A model generated the notes under the pieces. The model made no database searches and was not told the origin of the DNA. It saw nothing but the letters and a program-made list of their open reading frames with translations. Source: Erigeron canadensis (Eukaryota; Streptophyta; Magnoliopsida; Asterales; Asteraceae). Taken from it: 64,000 nucleotides of DNA. The translations under genes and the position numbers were made by a program. The stretch is taken from NCBI RefSeq assembly GCF_010389155.1, contig NC_057764.1, positions 4,588,001 through 4,652,000 on the forward strand, written 5' to 3'. How positions within the stretch are numbered: position 1 is the first letter of the stretch; each line of letters opens with the position of its first letter. This document shows, one piece after another, positions 24,054 through 35,018 of the stretch.

Positions 24054-24860
24054 TGTTAGTCCCAAAAAATGAACTTAGAAGTTAATTAGTTAAAACATAT
24101 TACTAAGTACATTTTATCAGCAGGATTATACATCATCAGATATCAACAGAAGATCAGTCAGTTGAAATCGAAGAAAGAAGCCGATGAAAGAGACCATAAA
24201 GATTTGTGGAATAAATGGTCTAAATGATAACATGAAGATGCAACAAAAGTATCATCCGCTTCTTACAGATAGTTGCTAATGAACGAGAAACAAAAGACTT
24301 AGAAGAATTTGAGCTCACAACATTTTTCTAAGTAAACTGCTGGTCCATCAGTAGTTGTTGATGAGTAAAGACAAAGATGTCTTGTCTAAAAGATAAGACA
24401 AAATGAACACATAGGTATGAGACCGAAGTGTTACACCATGGACTTGTGAAATCAGACTAGGACAAGTGACATGCATCAATCCCATAATGAATCTATGTCT
24501 ATAAAACAGAAGCCACCCGTTGGAGGAAAGTGTTTGTCTGATTGTCTCACAAACCCATATATTTTTAACTTTGTGTTTTTCAAATATTATTTTCTTAAGA
24601 ACTCAGCCCGTCAAGAACTCAGTCCGTCAGCGATTTATTGTGTTTGATAAATTATTTATTTATCAAACATTATCTGTATTCCGTGAAAAGTAATATAGGA
24701 TTAGAATTTGTCTTTTAATCCTTTTAGTCCGCATTACTGTCTGTAGTTCTTTGATTATTCATTAGTATAGAATTCCATTGAAAATTAGCTTTGTATTATT
24801 AATTTTAATTTACATTGTTGTTAAGAGTTTTAATCGTTCACTAAACGATCCAGACCTACA
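24054..24860 (+). repeat. 5' LTR of copia element 2
   Basis: Begins TGTTAGTCCC and ends GACCTACA, followed two bases later by the PBS. The same family is present in reverse orientation at 32005-32750; matching blocks include GTACATTTTATCA, TTTGTGGAATAAAT, AAAGACAAARATGTCTT and TTCCATTGAAAATTA. Confidence 0.8.
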
Positions 24861-24863
24861 ACT

Positions 24864-24875
24864 TGAAATCAGAGC
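24864..24875 (+). promoter_or_regulatory. Mutated primer-binding site
   Basis: TGAAATCAGAGC differs at two positions from TGGTATCAGAGC, the complement of tRNA-iMet. Its position just after the LTR supports the call. Confidence 0.7.
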
Positions 24876-24934
24876 CTTAAGTGGCAAAAACACTTTTCGT
24901 TAAAATACTTTCAAAAGCTTTTTCATCTTTGAAC

Positions 24935-26046
24935 AATGGTACCCTTACTAGTCCTGATTTCAGCTTGATAATTGCAACTCCTGGAAAGACCGAATGTTGC
25001 TTTATTGGATTAGAATGGAACCTTATTTAATAACTATTTTAACTATAGGTCAATTCATGCCTAAAGCACCAAAAAATATGCCAAATACTGATGGCATCAC
25101 TTCTAGTGAGCTTGTGGATAAACTAGAAGCACAATGGATTGATGATGAACATAGGCTCGTCGATCTTGACATTAAGCTTAGGCGCATCATCATCTCCACA
25201 TTACCCACTGACATCATGTATTAAAATTCTCACTTCTAAATCTGTTTGGGACACTTTATGCGATCAGTTTGAAGGAACCGATGAAGTTAAGTCAAACAAG
25301 AAAATTGATGTGAAAAGATCTTATGAAAACTTTTTTGCAAAACCTAATGAGTCTTTCAATGATACTTACAATCGTTTTAAGTGTCACTTGGATGATATAA
25401 CAAATGTTCGAATTACCATTGATGCTTATGAACTCAACCATAACTCTCATGATATACTTTCATACAAATGGGAAAGTCTCAAATTCTTAGGAATAATGAG
25501 TCTATAAAAACTCATACTCTGTAATCCCTCTATGGTGTGTTCCAACATGAGGAGAAAGCTGATGCTCAAGTTAAAAGAGATGGAGCAGATTCCAAAAGAA
25601 ATGGTATATCAGACTCACCTCATAACAACTCATCCAATGCATCATCATCAAATTCCTTGAATCCTTGACATTAGTTTCTACTGAAACAATGGTCACCCCA
25701 TCTTATAATGTCTAAGAACCTGATGATGAACCTACCACGAACTTGATATAGATGTGGAAAAAAAGGACATTTTCAAAAGGAGTACAGATCAGCTCCTCAT
25801 GTGGCCAACAAAGAAGAAGACTCAAAATTTAAGTCAAAATTCTACAAGTTGAAAGCTCAAATTGCCACTATATCAAGAACAACTAAAAAAAGGTATTGTT
25901 ACCGAAGAAAAGGACTGGGAAATTTCTGATGAAACCTCTGATGATGATGAAGTCACATGTATTTTATGGCTCTCTCTGATTAAACGGTTGTTAACAGACA
26001 TCAAGTCTCAAATCGTCATTAGGTGTTTGTCACTCTTAAAAAGGTA
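24935..26046 (+). pseudogene. gag: copia gag, element 2, 5' part
   Basis: Two overlapping frames (24994-25224 and 25139-25507) encode gag: EAQWIDDEHRLVDLDIKLR, then TSKSVWDTLCDQFEGTDEV and FFAKPNESFNDTYNRFK, matching the gag of the first element (DDLVVQFEGED, FFALPNESLTGTYTRF). The zinc-knuckle region (about 25745-25800) retains YRCGKKGHFQKE with the first Cys unclear and the last Cys replaced. An acidic run DETSDDDE lies at 25930-25960. Interrupted by the insert beginning near 26085. Confidence 0.75.
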
Positions 26047-26084
26047 AATCTTTCCTCTGAATCTTCTCCTGATATCAGAAATTG

Positions 26085-27045
26085 AAACCTGTTTCGGTCA
26101 AAAATTACCTAAGATAATTTTATAAAGGATTTTAGACAACTCAAGTACCGAAGATTTGTAAGTGGGGTTTGGTGTTTAAGGATCTTCAATTAAAAGTAAA
26201 GTTTACTTAAATATAACGAATTAAACTAAGAGTTTTTAAAAGAATTTTAAGAAAGCCTTTGAGACAGAAATACTTTGAGTAACTAAGAAAACTGAAGAAG
26301 ATTAAAGCTAAATACTGAAAATTAAAACAAGGATCTTAAAGAAAAAAACAAAAAGCACAACGATACCAGAATTTTGTTGACGAGGAAAAACCCTTGATCC
26401 AATTAAGAGATCTTAGGTAAAAAACCCCGGGAGGATTCAATCGATCCTACATGCTCTTCTTTTATTACTATTGTTTTGGAATGATTACAACAAAATGAAC
26501 GAATGAATGAATATGAAAACTAATTGCAGCTATCTAATTACGTTGTTGTTGTATGTTTGTGGAGCGAATGAATGCTTGAGTGATTAATTGCTTGCGTGTA
26601 GAGCGTATGTTTGTTGTTTTGCATTTCGAACGAGATCCTCTTCTATTTATAGAGCTAGATTTTGATCTATATCTCTGAAATATCTGGGATCTTCCTGGAC
26701 TTGCTCTTTACACTAAAGAAATGGCATAGATGACCGTTGAGCATTATTCTTCACATGGTAAAACTGTTATCAATCCCGATTCTTGTGGTTCAAGCGGTAA
26801 ACTATCTGTTAATACACGTTTTCTTCATGTAACACGCTTTTACTTCGATCCTGCATAAAATATCTACTATACTAGACATATATTCGTTAGTGAAACCATG
26901 GATCCGAAAGATATCAAGATCCTGTTATATCAAGATAATAACATAACACAACCAAAACTAATAAAATATATGGGACTAAGGATCCTTTAAGATCACGTAT
27001 CAGTAAGTACTTATTGCGGAAGGACTAAAGTGTAAATTTTCGTCA
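26085..27045 (-). repeat. Inserted LTR, copia-like, minus orientation (edges approximate)
   Basis: Non-coding block between two gag pieces. On the minus strand it reads TGACGAAAATTTACAC first, with a TATA-like CTATAAATAG near 26650, as expected of an LTR. GATCCT/AAGGATC words recur at least nine times. No clean target duplication was found, so the ends and solo-LTR status are inferred. Confidence 0.5.
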
Positions 27046-27384
27046 GGATCCTAATAGCGAAAATGTTACCCCAAACAATATCTATGAGTCATTTAAATGT
27101 GACTTATAATTTGTGGAACAAGTTAAAGTGAAACTTATGAAAAGACTACAAACTACTAAAGAAAATCAAACAATCATGTCTTCTCAGCTCAAGCAGTTGA
27201 AGATGTGAAAAAGATCCTATAAGCTAAGCAATATGTAAACACAATTTTAGGTAAAGTAAAGCATGACTTAAAAGTTGAAGTAAATAAAACAAAGGATCAA
27301 CTTGCTAAATTACAAAACATATGTCAATCTTAGAGCAAATCAACAAAAAATGTTTTTGATTTCATTGAAAGTCAAGTTCCCCAT
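27046..27384 (+). pseudogene. gag: copia gag, element 2, middle part
   Basis: Lys/Gln/Leu-rich coiled-coil-like coding remnant with several stops (TTKENQTIMSSQLKQLK, then LNYKTYVNLRANQQKM from 27302). It resembles the coiled segment at 1419-2006 of the first element and is cut by the insert at 27385. Confidence 0.5.
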
Positions 27385-28878
27385 TGATATGTCCATTTAT
27401 ATATACATTCCCATATCGTTTCTAAGTCGTTTTAAGCTTAATTATGTGCAAATTACATGTATATTCGATGCTTTGATGGTATTGTTAGTGATTCCAGGTT
27501 TAGAACAGATGAAAGGGTTAGAAACAGCTTTCGGATGACTAGAAGATGCATTAGGATGGTTCATGGACGCGTACGAGTGAAGACGGAATGAAAACTATAT
27601 GTTTTGGCTGAAAACAGAGCAGGTGCGACGCACCTGGAAGATTGGTGCGAAGCATTTTCTTCTCAGGAAGTTGGAGGATGTGAGAAAGCAGGGAGGTGCG
27701 GCGCACCAACCCTGTGGTGCGTCGCATATCGGGTAGAAGGATTTTTGGAAACAAGGCTAGGTGCGTCGCACCTGAGGCTTGGTGCGTCGCACCTATAGGT
27801 CGGTTTGTGAAGACTTTTTGAGAACTCTATAAAAACAAGACCAAACCCTCCCATTCGATATACAATCACCTCTAGTTGATTTTAGGGTTCTTTGGGGCAA
27901 TACTCAACAGCTTTTTCGTCCATCAAGGTCCAAGGGTTGTTCGTGAGCTTCAAGGCATTCGGTTATCGATTTTCTTAGCGTTTACTTGTTTTCTACACAT
28001 TGGTACAATATGTTCTCTTATACTTTTACTCTTTGTGCTTTGTTTATGATTATGAGTAGCTAAATAATTTGTCATCCACTGAGATGAAGTGATACATTGA
28101 ATAATGGTTGAATAATCTTTTGAATTCAAGTTGATTTGATTTAACGTTGTGTCGTAATCTTAGCTTATTAATTCTTTGTTATTTAACTCTTAATTGCGGA
28201 TAGTTTTTGCATGATCTTAGTGGTAACTAGGCTGTGTAAAAGTTATTTTGATTGCTTGGTTAGAAGCGATTGTTTCTATGACGGGTACGGTAGAAAGTAA
28301 TTAATAGTTAATAAGAGTTAACAGGTTAATGGTTGGGTACAATCAATAGACACAATTGTTATCTAAATAACCAAAACAATTAGTTGACTAGGAAAGTTAT
28401 GAAAGGTGTCTTGGGGTACCGGTCTTAGTAATGGAACTAGTTAATTAAGGGAATTGAATAAAGTAACGAACTTGACAGGTACAGGGCGAGTCTTTGTTTA
28501 GTTCTCGGTTATAAATCAACATATTCGAATTGGTTCTTCATTTAAGTGCAACCTAAATAATGTGTGTCATGGAGTCGAAGTGGATGATCTTCTCATCCTA
28601 TTTGATATAAAACAATTTTCTTTTCGATAAATTCTTAGGAATTTCTAACTCTTTCAATCAACTAACTTTTAATACAAAATCAATATGACGGGAGTCTTTA
28701 AAATCCAAAACCTTTTCTAAACTACTTAAAACTCGCTTGCTCTTTGTAGTCTTTGTGGAACGAACCCTTACTTACTTTAATCTATATTGCATACGAACGG
28801 GTCCACTGCCCGATTGTGTGTGGTATTCAATTCAGAGTATTTTTAAGGATTTTATTTTAACTAGATTTTCACACATCA
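27385..28878 (+). repeat. Gypsy (Athila-like) solo LTR, TSD CCCAT
   Basis: Termini TGATATGT and ACACATCA are inverted (7/8). A perfect 5 bp duplication CCCAT flanks it (27380-27384, 28879-28883). A TATA-like CTATAAAAAC is at about 27828. Five GGTGCGNCGCACC-type palindromes lie at 27618-27795. No internal coding. The GC-rich palindromes and TGAT...ATCA ends suggest the Athila/Tat side of Ty3/gypsy (inference). Confidence 0.8.
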
Positions 28879-28883
28879 CCCAT

Positions 28884-29466
28884 CAAGTATAAGCAATACT
28901 TGATGGAAATTTGAATGCAGCAATTACCTTTTTAGACTTTAAATTTGGTACAATAAGCTATTTTCAAAAAACTCCCAAAAAAGTTGTTAAACAAAAATCA
29001 GATGGTGAAGTTGAAGAACAAAGAAATTTAATTCCTTAAGAAAAATGGCCAGAGTCCCTCCTTATGCTATTTATCATGATCCTAAAAAGAAGGGAGTAGT
29101 TATTGTTGAGATATCTAAAAGACCTCAACAATGGGACACAGTGGCACCGAAACCAATGATTTTTAGAAAACAACCTCACCAAGCTGGTGCCACTTCTTTG
29201 AATTCTGCTTATTCTAAAAGTAGATTTGGATCATCTAACTTTAGTGATAAGAAAACTGACGACTCAATCATTAGGGATCTCACTATTAGAATGAATCCCT
29301 TGATCAAACAAATAAAACAGCCGAAAGAAAATGCTAAAAGGGGAAATATTTAAGGAACACACAGATGGAAGTGCTATTTATATGGTGAGAAAACACATGA
29401 ATTTGATGATTGCCCTGTAAGAGAGGGATCATCAGCAAAAAAAACTAAAATATACTCCTACAAAAG
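28884..29466 (+). pseudogene. copia gag-pol junction, element 2
   Basis: After the insert, coding sequence resumes with a coiled remnant, then 29045-29353 (ARVPPYAIYHDPKKKGVV...) and a Cys-containing stretch at 29360-29420 (CYLYGEKTHEFDDC, C-x6-H-x4-C, a knuckle lacking its second Cys). Cut by the insert at 29467. Confidence 0.5.
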
Positions 29467-30868
29467 TGTAACATCCTAAACTTTTCAATTAACGGTTGAC
29501 TTGTGATGTTAAGTCAACACCTTGTGTTGATTAAGTCTCTAGGAGATTTAATGTTTATGTGTGATTAATGTGCTTTATGTGTAAGGTTTTAAAGCCTTAA
29601 TGATTCATGTGTTAATGTGTTTAGGATGATTAAATGTGTTAGTAAGTATTCTCGTTAGTCATTTAAGCCTTAAGTGTGAAGTTGTAAAGTTGAGGGGCCT
29701 TAGTTGTGAGTTTTAGAAAATGTGTCAAGTAGATTAGGGGGTAATTAGACCCTAATATTTTTCTTCTCCCAGTTCCTACACTCACTCTCCAAGCCCTAGG
29801 CCGCCCCCTATGAAATGTATATATGTGTAAATGTGATGAACTCATGGCTTGTACATCTAGTTCACTAGACTTATTAGGTATGCCATGACATGTGCACGTT
29901 TTGGGTCCGAACGTAAAAGTGATAAAGTGTTAGTTTTGGCAAACTGAACACCTAAACTAAGAATATAGTGTTAGCTCGAGCAAAGTGTAAAGCAAGTGTT
30001 AAGCTTAACCTGCATTAGCTCCTCGTGGGCTAGTGTGCCATGTTTTCGCTTGTGTGGCTCCCTGCGATGAATAGTGCGTGTTTGAGTGTATCCGGGTGGA
30101 GTAACTCACCACCAATGTGTTTGAGTATAATGGTATACTTCGGGATTAGCTTTGCTTTTCCTTAACGACGCTGATAGACCGCTGGTAGGCAATACCCATC
30201 ATGTCGGTTGTGAGGTCCCCTGTCAGGTCTTAGGACTGCCTACACACAACCTTCACCGTCCCATGTGATAGGTGACGAATGTCACCCCAAAAAAAGTGTA
30301 AAGTGTAAAGTGAAAAGATAAAGTGAAAAGTGAAAGTAATAGATGATAGACACAATTAGGATAATGATTCCTAACATGATGATGTGTATGTGTATGTAAT
30401 GTTATGAAATGAAAATGTTTTATGAAAGTAAAACTGGCAAATGCTTTATTAACTACATGTATTCTTACTTAGGTAATTCCTTAGCTAACACTTGTTTCTT
30501 GAAAATGTTGTGCCTTCAGGATAAGGATGTTTGAAGTAAGGATGGTTGTGAGGCAGGGTAGATGCTTTGGATGTCTAGCTACCCATTAGAAACCTCATTA
30601 CTTAGACATTATTTATAATACTTATTATGATGCTTTTATGTCTTGGATTTTACAAGACGAACTTATGTAAGACTTGAGATGGCATTTATGTTGATGCCAT
30701 CATGGTTACTTTTATGCCTTGCTATGATTACGGATTTAGTAACGCCATTTTAATAAATGATAATTCCGGTAGGAATTGTAAACGTTTCATTTAATGCTTC
30801 CGCTAGTTTTTGATGCCGTTTGGCGAGAATTTTTGAAAATTCAGGTTCTCTAAACGATGGGTGTTACA
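29467..30868 (+). repeat. Gypsy (Tekay-type) solo LTR
   Basis: Ends TGTAACATCC and GGGTGTTACA are inverted (9/10). Flanks AAAAG and AAAGG form an imperfect 5 bp duplication (AAAG shared). A TTCCGC block near the 3' end gives plus orientation. AAAGTG-type simple repeats occur at 30292-30345. No coding sequence. Confidence 0.75.
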
Positions 30869-31850
30869 AAAGGGAAAAAGTAAAAATGATGAAGAAGGAC
30901 TTAATTCTTCCACTGGTGAACCAACCACTAAGTGGGTTCCCAAAAACCTCTAATCAACTTATTTTACTTGTGCAGTGTGAATTTAAGAAGAAAGTTTGGC
31001 ATATGGACAGCGAATGTTCAGAATATATGACTGTTGGTAAGTCCCTGCTCAAGAATCTGAAAGGCTGTCATGGTCCTGTAGTAGTTTTTGGAGTCAGTTC
31101 CACTAGAATGATTGGAGGTCATTGTGTTGTCTCAAATGCTCAAATTAGATTTACTAAGGTTGCTTATGTAAATGGTTTAAAACACAATTTTATTAGCATC
31201 TCACAAATTTTTGATGCTGACTTTGAAGTTTATTTTGATGAACTCTAAGGAACTATTTTAAACGTATATAAAGAAGTTGTGTTGATTGGCCCAAGGACAA
31301 AAGATGTCTATATGTTAAACATGACTCCTATTGTCCCTGAAAATCAGATTTGTTTTTATGCAAAGGCATCAGCAAATGTTAATTGGCTTTGACACAAGCG
31401 ATTATCACATCTAAATCTCAAAACCATCAACTGACTAACAAAAAGAGAGTTGGTAACTAGTCTTCCTTTTGTTACTTTTGTCAAAGCCAAGTTTTGTGCT
31501 GCTTGTGAAAAGGGAAAGTCTCATAAAACATCTTTCAAATTAAAGCAAAACTTTTCAATTAATCAATGTTTACAATTACTTCACATGGATCTTTTAGAAC
31601 TGTAAATGAAAGTATTGATGGTAGCAAATATACATTGGTCATTGTTGATGAATTTTCAAAATATACATGGGTATATTTCTTGAGAAAGAAAAGTGATGCT
31701 ACTGAGAAAGTCATCCCATTCATCAAAAGAATGGAAACACTCAACAACATACTTATCAAAGAGATCAAAAGTGACAAATTGACAATGAACTGAATTCAAG
31801 AATCATAAGCTTGAAAGTTTTTGTGAAAATAAAGGAATTTGACAAGATAA
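30869..31850 (+). pseudogene. pol: copia protease/pre-integrase/integrase start, element 2
   Basis: 30820-31248 reads KKVWHMDSECSEYMTVGKSLL, the protease region with D-S-E in place of the D-S/T-G triad, then VVFGVSSTRMIGGHCVVSNA. GAG-pre-integrase follows after a stop (LNWL-stop-HKRLSHLNLK, about 31380-31410). The zinc-binding CAACEKGKSHKTSF is at about 31498-31535. Integrase begins with LLHMDL in one frame and SKYTLVIVDEFSKYTWVYF in another. The copy ends soon after the second Asp region, in IKSDKLTMN-stop. Confidence 0.75.
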
Positions 31851-31975
31851 ATATATATTTGAAACAAATTTATCCATGGCAAAATGATTTTGGCGGTTGG
31901 ATCGAGGTTCAACCCAAATTCAATAAAAAAAACAACAATTTTAAAACGAAAATTGTGGCCCCACGCCTTTACTAG
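31851..31975 (+). mobile_element. Probable Helitron 3' end fragment
   Basis: A short stem GTGG-CC-CCAC (31955-31964), GCCTTTA and terminal CTAG followed by T, just where the integrase coding sequence ends. The stem is short, so confidence is low. Confidence 0.3.
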
Positions 31976-32004
31976 TGTTGTATTGATCAATGAAAGATAA
32001 CGTA

Positions 32005-32750
32005 TGTAGGTCTAGAAAACACTTATCAACAATGTAAACTTAAATTAAAAAATCAAAGTTAATTTTCAATGGAAATCTTTTTATTGAATAATCAAGGTAT
32101 TAAAACGAGCAATACGGAATAAAAGGATTAAAGACAAACTCTAATCTTAAATCACTCGTCACTGAATACAGATTATGTTTGATAAATATACAATTTATCA
32201 AACACTAAGAACTGTTGATGGACAGGTTTCTTGTTAAAATAGTATATTTGGAAGACACAAAGTTACAAATATATATTTATGTGTGTTAATTGGAGGAACG
32301 CTTTCATCCAATGGGTTGATTTCCTTTGATAGACAAATATTCAATTCGAGATTCATGTTATGACACTTTGGACTCATCCCTTTATAGTCCTTTTGTCTTA
32401 TCTTTCAGAGAAGACATTTTTGTCTTTATTCATCAACAGTTGTTGTGTACCAGCAGGTCTCTTAAAAGAATGTTGTAACTCCAAATTCTTATAAGTCTTT
32501 GTGTTTATTTGTCACCAGCAGTTATCTGTAAGAACTGTTGATAACTCTTTTCATACATCTTCAAGTGATCATAAAAACTTAAAGATTTATTCCACAAATG
32601 TTTAAAGTCTTTTTTGTTAACTTCTGTCTTCGATTTCCGCTGACTGTTAATTTCTGCTGATACTTGATGATGACCAATTCCTGTTGATAAAATGTACTTA
32701 AACAAATGTTTTAACTAAATAATTTATAAGTCCATTTTTTGAGACTAACA
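32005..32750 (-). repeat. LTR of the copia-2 family, inverted
   Basis: On the minus strand it runs TGTTAGTCTC to CCTACA and aligns by eye along its whole length with the LTR at 24054-24860. Flanks ACGTA and ACGGT resemble each other but are not an exact 5 bp duplication. Either an independent solo LTR or the original 3' LTR inverted by rearrangement. Confidence 0.75.
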
Positions 32751-33273
32751 ACGGTATATATGTTTTTAACTTATATTTTAGTTTTAGTTATTATTTAACT
32801 ATTTATCTATTATTTAACCTGAATAAATGTGATTGAAAATTTAAAACGACACGAACCATGTTTTGTCATCATTGTTTTAGATTAGTGATATCATTACTAG
32901 TATCAAAAGTAAGATTAGATCTTAATCAATACTCTTATGATACATGTCTCTCACTATTAATTTAACATTAGACAGATTAAACTAATGTGATGGATTATGT
33001 TTACTATTGTCACTAAAAAAAATAATTTATGATATATATAGTCAATTTGTAAATTGTAAACGCATTAAGACTAATACACATTATATAATTTTAAAGAAAT
33101 AACATGAATGGAGTATACATTTTATAAATAATTAATTTCAGTTCTAATAACAATTACGTATAATTAATCCTTAGATTCTACGTTTAAATCAAAATTTATA
33201 ATTGTCCGACTCACAAGTGAAAAAGCGAGACAAATGGATATAGATGTTTTAAAGTTAAATCAAACATTATATC
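32751..33273. other. AT-rich intergenic DNA
   Basis: No feature recognised. Confidence 0.4.
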
Positions 33274-33441
33274 CTTATATTAATAAGGATGGACTCATGA
33301 ACAGTAAGTGGATGAATAGTAACCGTTTGCGTGACGAGTTACTATTTGTCCACTTATATTCTTATATTAATAAGGATGGACTCATGAACAGTAAGTGGAT
33401 GGATAGTAACCGCCTGCATGGCGAGTTACTATTTGTCCACC
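33274..33441. repeat. Direct tandem duplication, 87 bp unit
   Basis: Two adjacent copies starting at 33274 and 33361, each with the small palindrome CTTATATTAATAAG and GGACTCATGAACAGTAAGTG; few differences. Possibly part of the body of the Helitron ending at 33952. Confidence 0.85.
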
Positions 33442-33924
33442 ACACATCCCAAAGAACTAATTAGATTTTGGCACGTCGAATTTCGTTCGAGGTTTCAAAC
33501 ACGAGTTACTTATTGGTTTTTTTCACACTGTATTCACTTAGGTTTCCAACCAATATACTGCAACTTTTTTGTTGTCATATCTCGAACCATTGTATACCGT
33601 ATATCATTATGTACCACCATTTAGTTTTCCTACACTTTTTTTTTATGTTATTACCTAATATATTAAAATCTTTCATTTTAAATTTTTTTCTTTCACTTTT
33701 GATTTTTGGTTTATTGGACATAAAGTATTTGTATATGTTAATATAAGTTTTTAAATACGTTTGTGGTTTTGATTTTAAGCAAATATGTATTTCATATGTT
33801 AAAATTTTTGTTTTGCCCTTAAATTAGTCTATATTTGAAACGAACTTATCAATGACATAATCATACTAATTAAACGATTGAAAGTACAACGTAATTATAG
33901 TAGAATTTTCAACAGAATAATAGG

Positions 33925-33952
33925 CCTCGCAATGCGGGGAAAAATTTACTAG
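33925..33952 (+). mobile_element. Helitron 3' end
   Basis: Stem CCTCGC-AAT-GCGGGG (33925-33939; one G-U pair), AAAAATTTA spacer and CTAG before a host T. The 5' end was not located with confidence. Confidence 0.65.
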
Positions 33953-33981
33953 TTAGAGATAAAACTATAACTATTTTAACA

Positions 33982-34168
33982 GGATAGAGATCCTCTAAAG
34001 TTGAAAACAACTTTATAGGTGAAGATGATGATCTTGACCCTTGAATTAAAATCAAGGGTTAAGATTTAAAAGTTACTTTTAAATCTTAACCCTTGAATTT
34101 AATCTAAAGGTCAATAATCCTTTAACTTTACCTATGAAGTTACTTCTAACTTTAGATGATCTCAATCC
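33982..34168. mobile_element. 187 bp MULE-type MITE (family B, copy 1)
   Basis: Perfect 9 bp duplication ATTTTAACA (33973-33981, 34169-34177). Ends GGATAGAGATCCTCTAAAG and CTTTAGATGATCTCAATCC are inverted, and the centre has a second inverted pair (CTTAACCCTTGA). A related copy lies at 48032-48215. Confidence 0.88.
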
Positions 34169-34320
34169 ATTTTAACATAATCAATAACTAAGATTTAAAT
34201 ATTAAAATCGAATTTTGACATTTAACTTTAATACAAAGATTAAACCAATGAGTTGGATAAAGTGGCTAGAACCCTTGTTTTTGGATACAAAGGTCAAATG
34301 TTTGATCCTCATATTTAATA

Positions 34321-34566
34321 GAGTTATTGACCTAAATCGTCCCTGTGGTTTACCTAAATAATCAAGGTTCATCCCTGTACTTTCAAAACTTCAAGGTCGA
34401 TCCTTTGTAGGAGGATAAGGTTGTCATATGGTCCTTTGATTGTTTGACCGTTTAATTCCTTTCGTTAAGCCCCCACGTGCCATTCACGTGAGGGGTATTC
34501 AAGTAATTAACCACCCATCTGGACCCCTTCCTTCTCTTTCTTCGCTTTATATACAACCAAGTATAT
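34321..34566 (+). repeat. MULE left terminal inverted repeat, with TATA-like promoter
   Basis: Begins GAGTTATTGACCTAAATCG. A TATA-like TTTATATACA at about 34546 lies ~100 bp before the ATG at 34650. Contains a CACGTGCCATTCACGTG stretch with two CACGTG-like boxes; the right copy reads CACGCGCC at the first of them. Confidence 0.88.
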
Positions 34567-34649
34567 TTTTTTTCCCTAAATTAAACTAAAACCTAATTTC
34601 TTTCTTTCATCTCTCTCTCTAGTCGACCGAAACCCCATCAAATTCAACA

Positions 34650-35018
34650 ATGGTTTTTTGTGGGTGTGGTAAACAAGCTATAATCCTAACATCTTGGACC
34701 TTTATAAACCCAGGAAGGCCTTTTTATGCTTGTCCCAATCAGGTAATTGCCCTTTATTTTTCAATTAGGTTAAAGTTTTAACTTAAATTGAATTGGGGTT
34801 TTTTTGTTGAAAAGGGTTCAAAGTGTAAATTCATAGGATGGTTTGATCCGGCAATGTGTCAACGGGCTACTAATATCATACCAGGATTGTTGCGATCTAA
34901 GAACAAATTGGAAGCAGAAATACTTCACAAAGATCGTGAATTGAAGAAATTCAAGTTTCTGTTGGTTATTGCTTCTATTGTCATTGTGTTTCTTGTAGCT
35001 TTGTTAGTCGTTTGAATG
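34650..35018 (+). CDS. Small GRF-type zinc-finger, tail-anchored protein (two exons)
   Basis: Exon 1 is 34650-34742 (31 codons); the intron 34743-34814 has a GT donor (CAG|GTAATT) and AG acceptor (GAAAAG|GGT); exon 2 is 34815-35015 plus a stop at 35016-35018? The stop TGA immediately follows the VV codons at about 35013-35015, so the end may be 35015. Product is about 97 residues. The GRF zinc finger is complete: C4 and C6 in FCGCG, NPGRPFYAC (C28), then KCKFIGWFD (C35). A charged helix (KLEAEILHKDRELKKF) follows, then one C-terminal hydrophobic segment of about 19 residues ending at the stop, which predicts a tail anchor. GRF fingers bind nucleic acid in known proteins. No break in the frame. 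It sits inside a MULE just behind the left TIR and converges with the transposase. The role in transposition is inference. Confidence 0.8.

Larger units (their letters stand above)
24054..31850 (+). mobile_element. Second Ty1/copia element, interrupted by three LTR insertions and truncated
   Basis: A 5' LTR (24054-24860), mutated primer-binding site, gag pieces, pre-integrase and the start of integrase occur in order. They are separated by inserts at about 26085-27045, 27385-28878 and 29467-30868. The sequence stops within integrase, shortly after the second Asp region (31773 onward), at about 31845. RT and RNase H are absent. Heavily mutated. Confidence 0.8.

Noticed and set aside
27551..27869. 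Overlapping Arg/Ala-rich frames on both strands
   Set aside because: Caused by the GC-rich GGTGCGNCGCACC palindromes in an LTR, not a gene.
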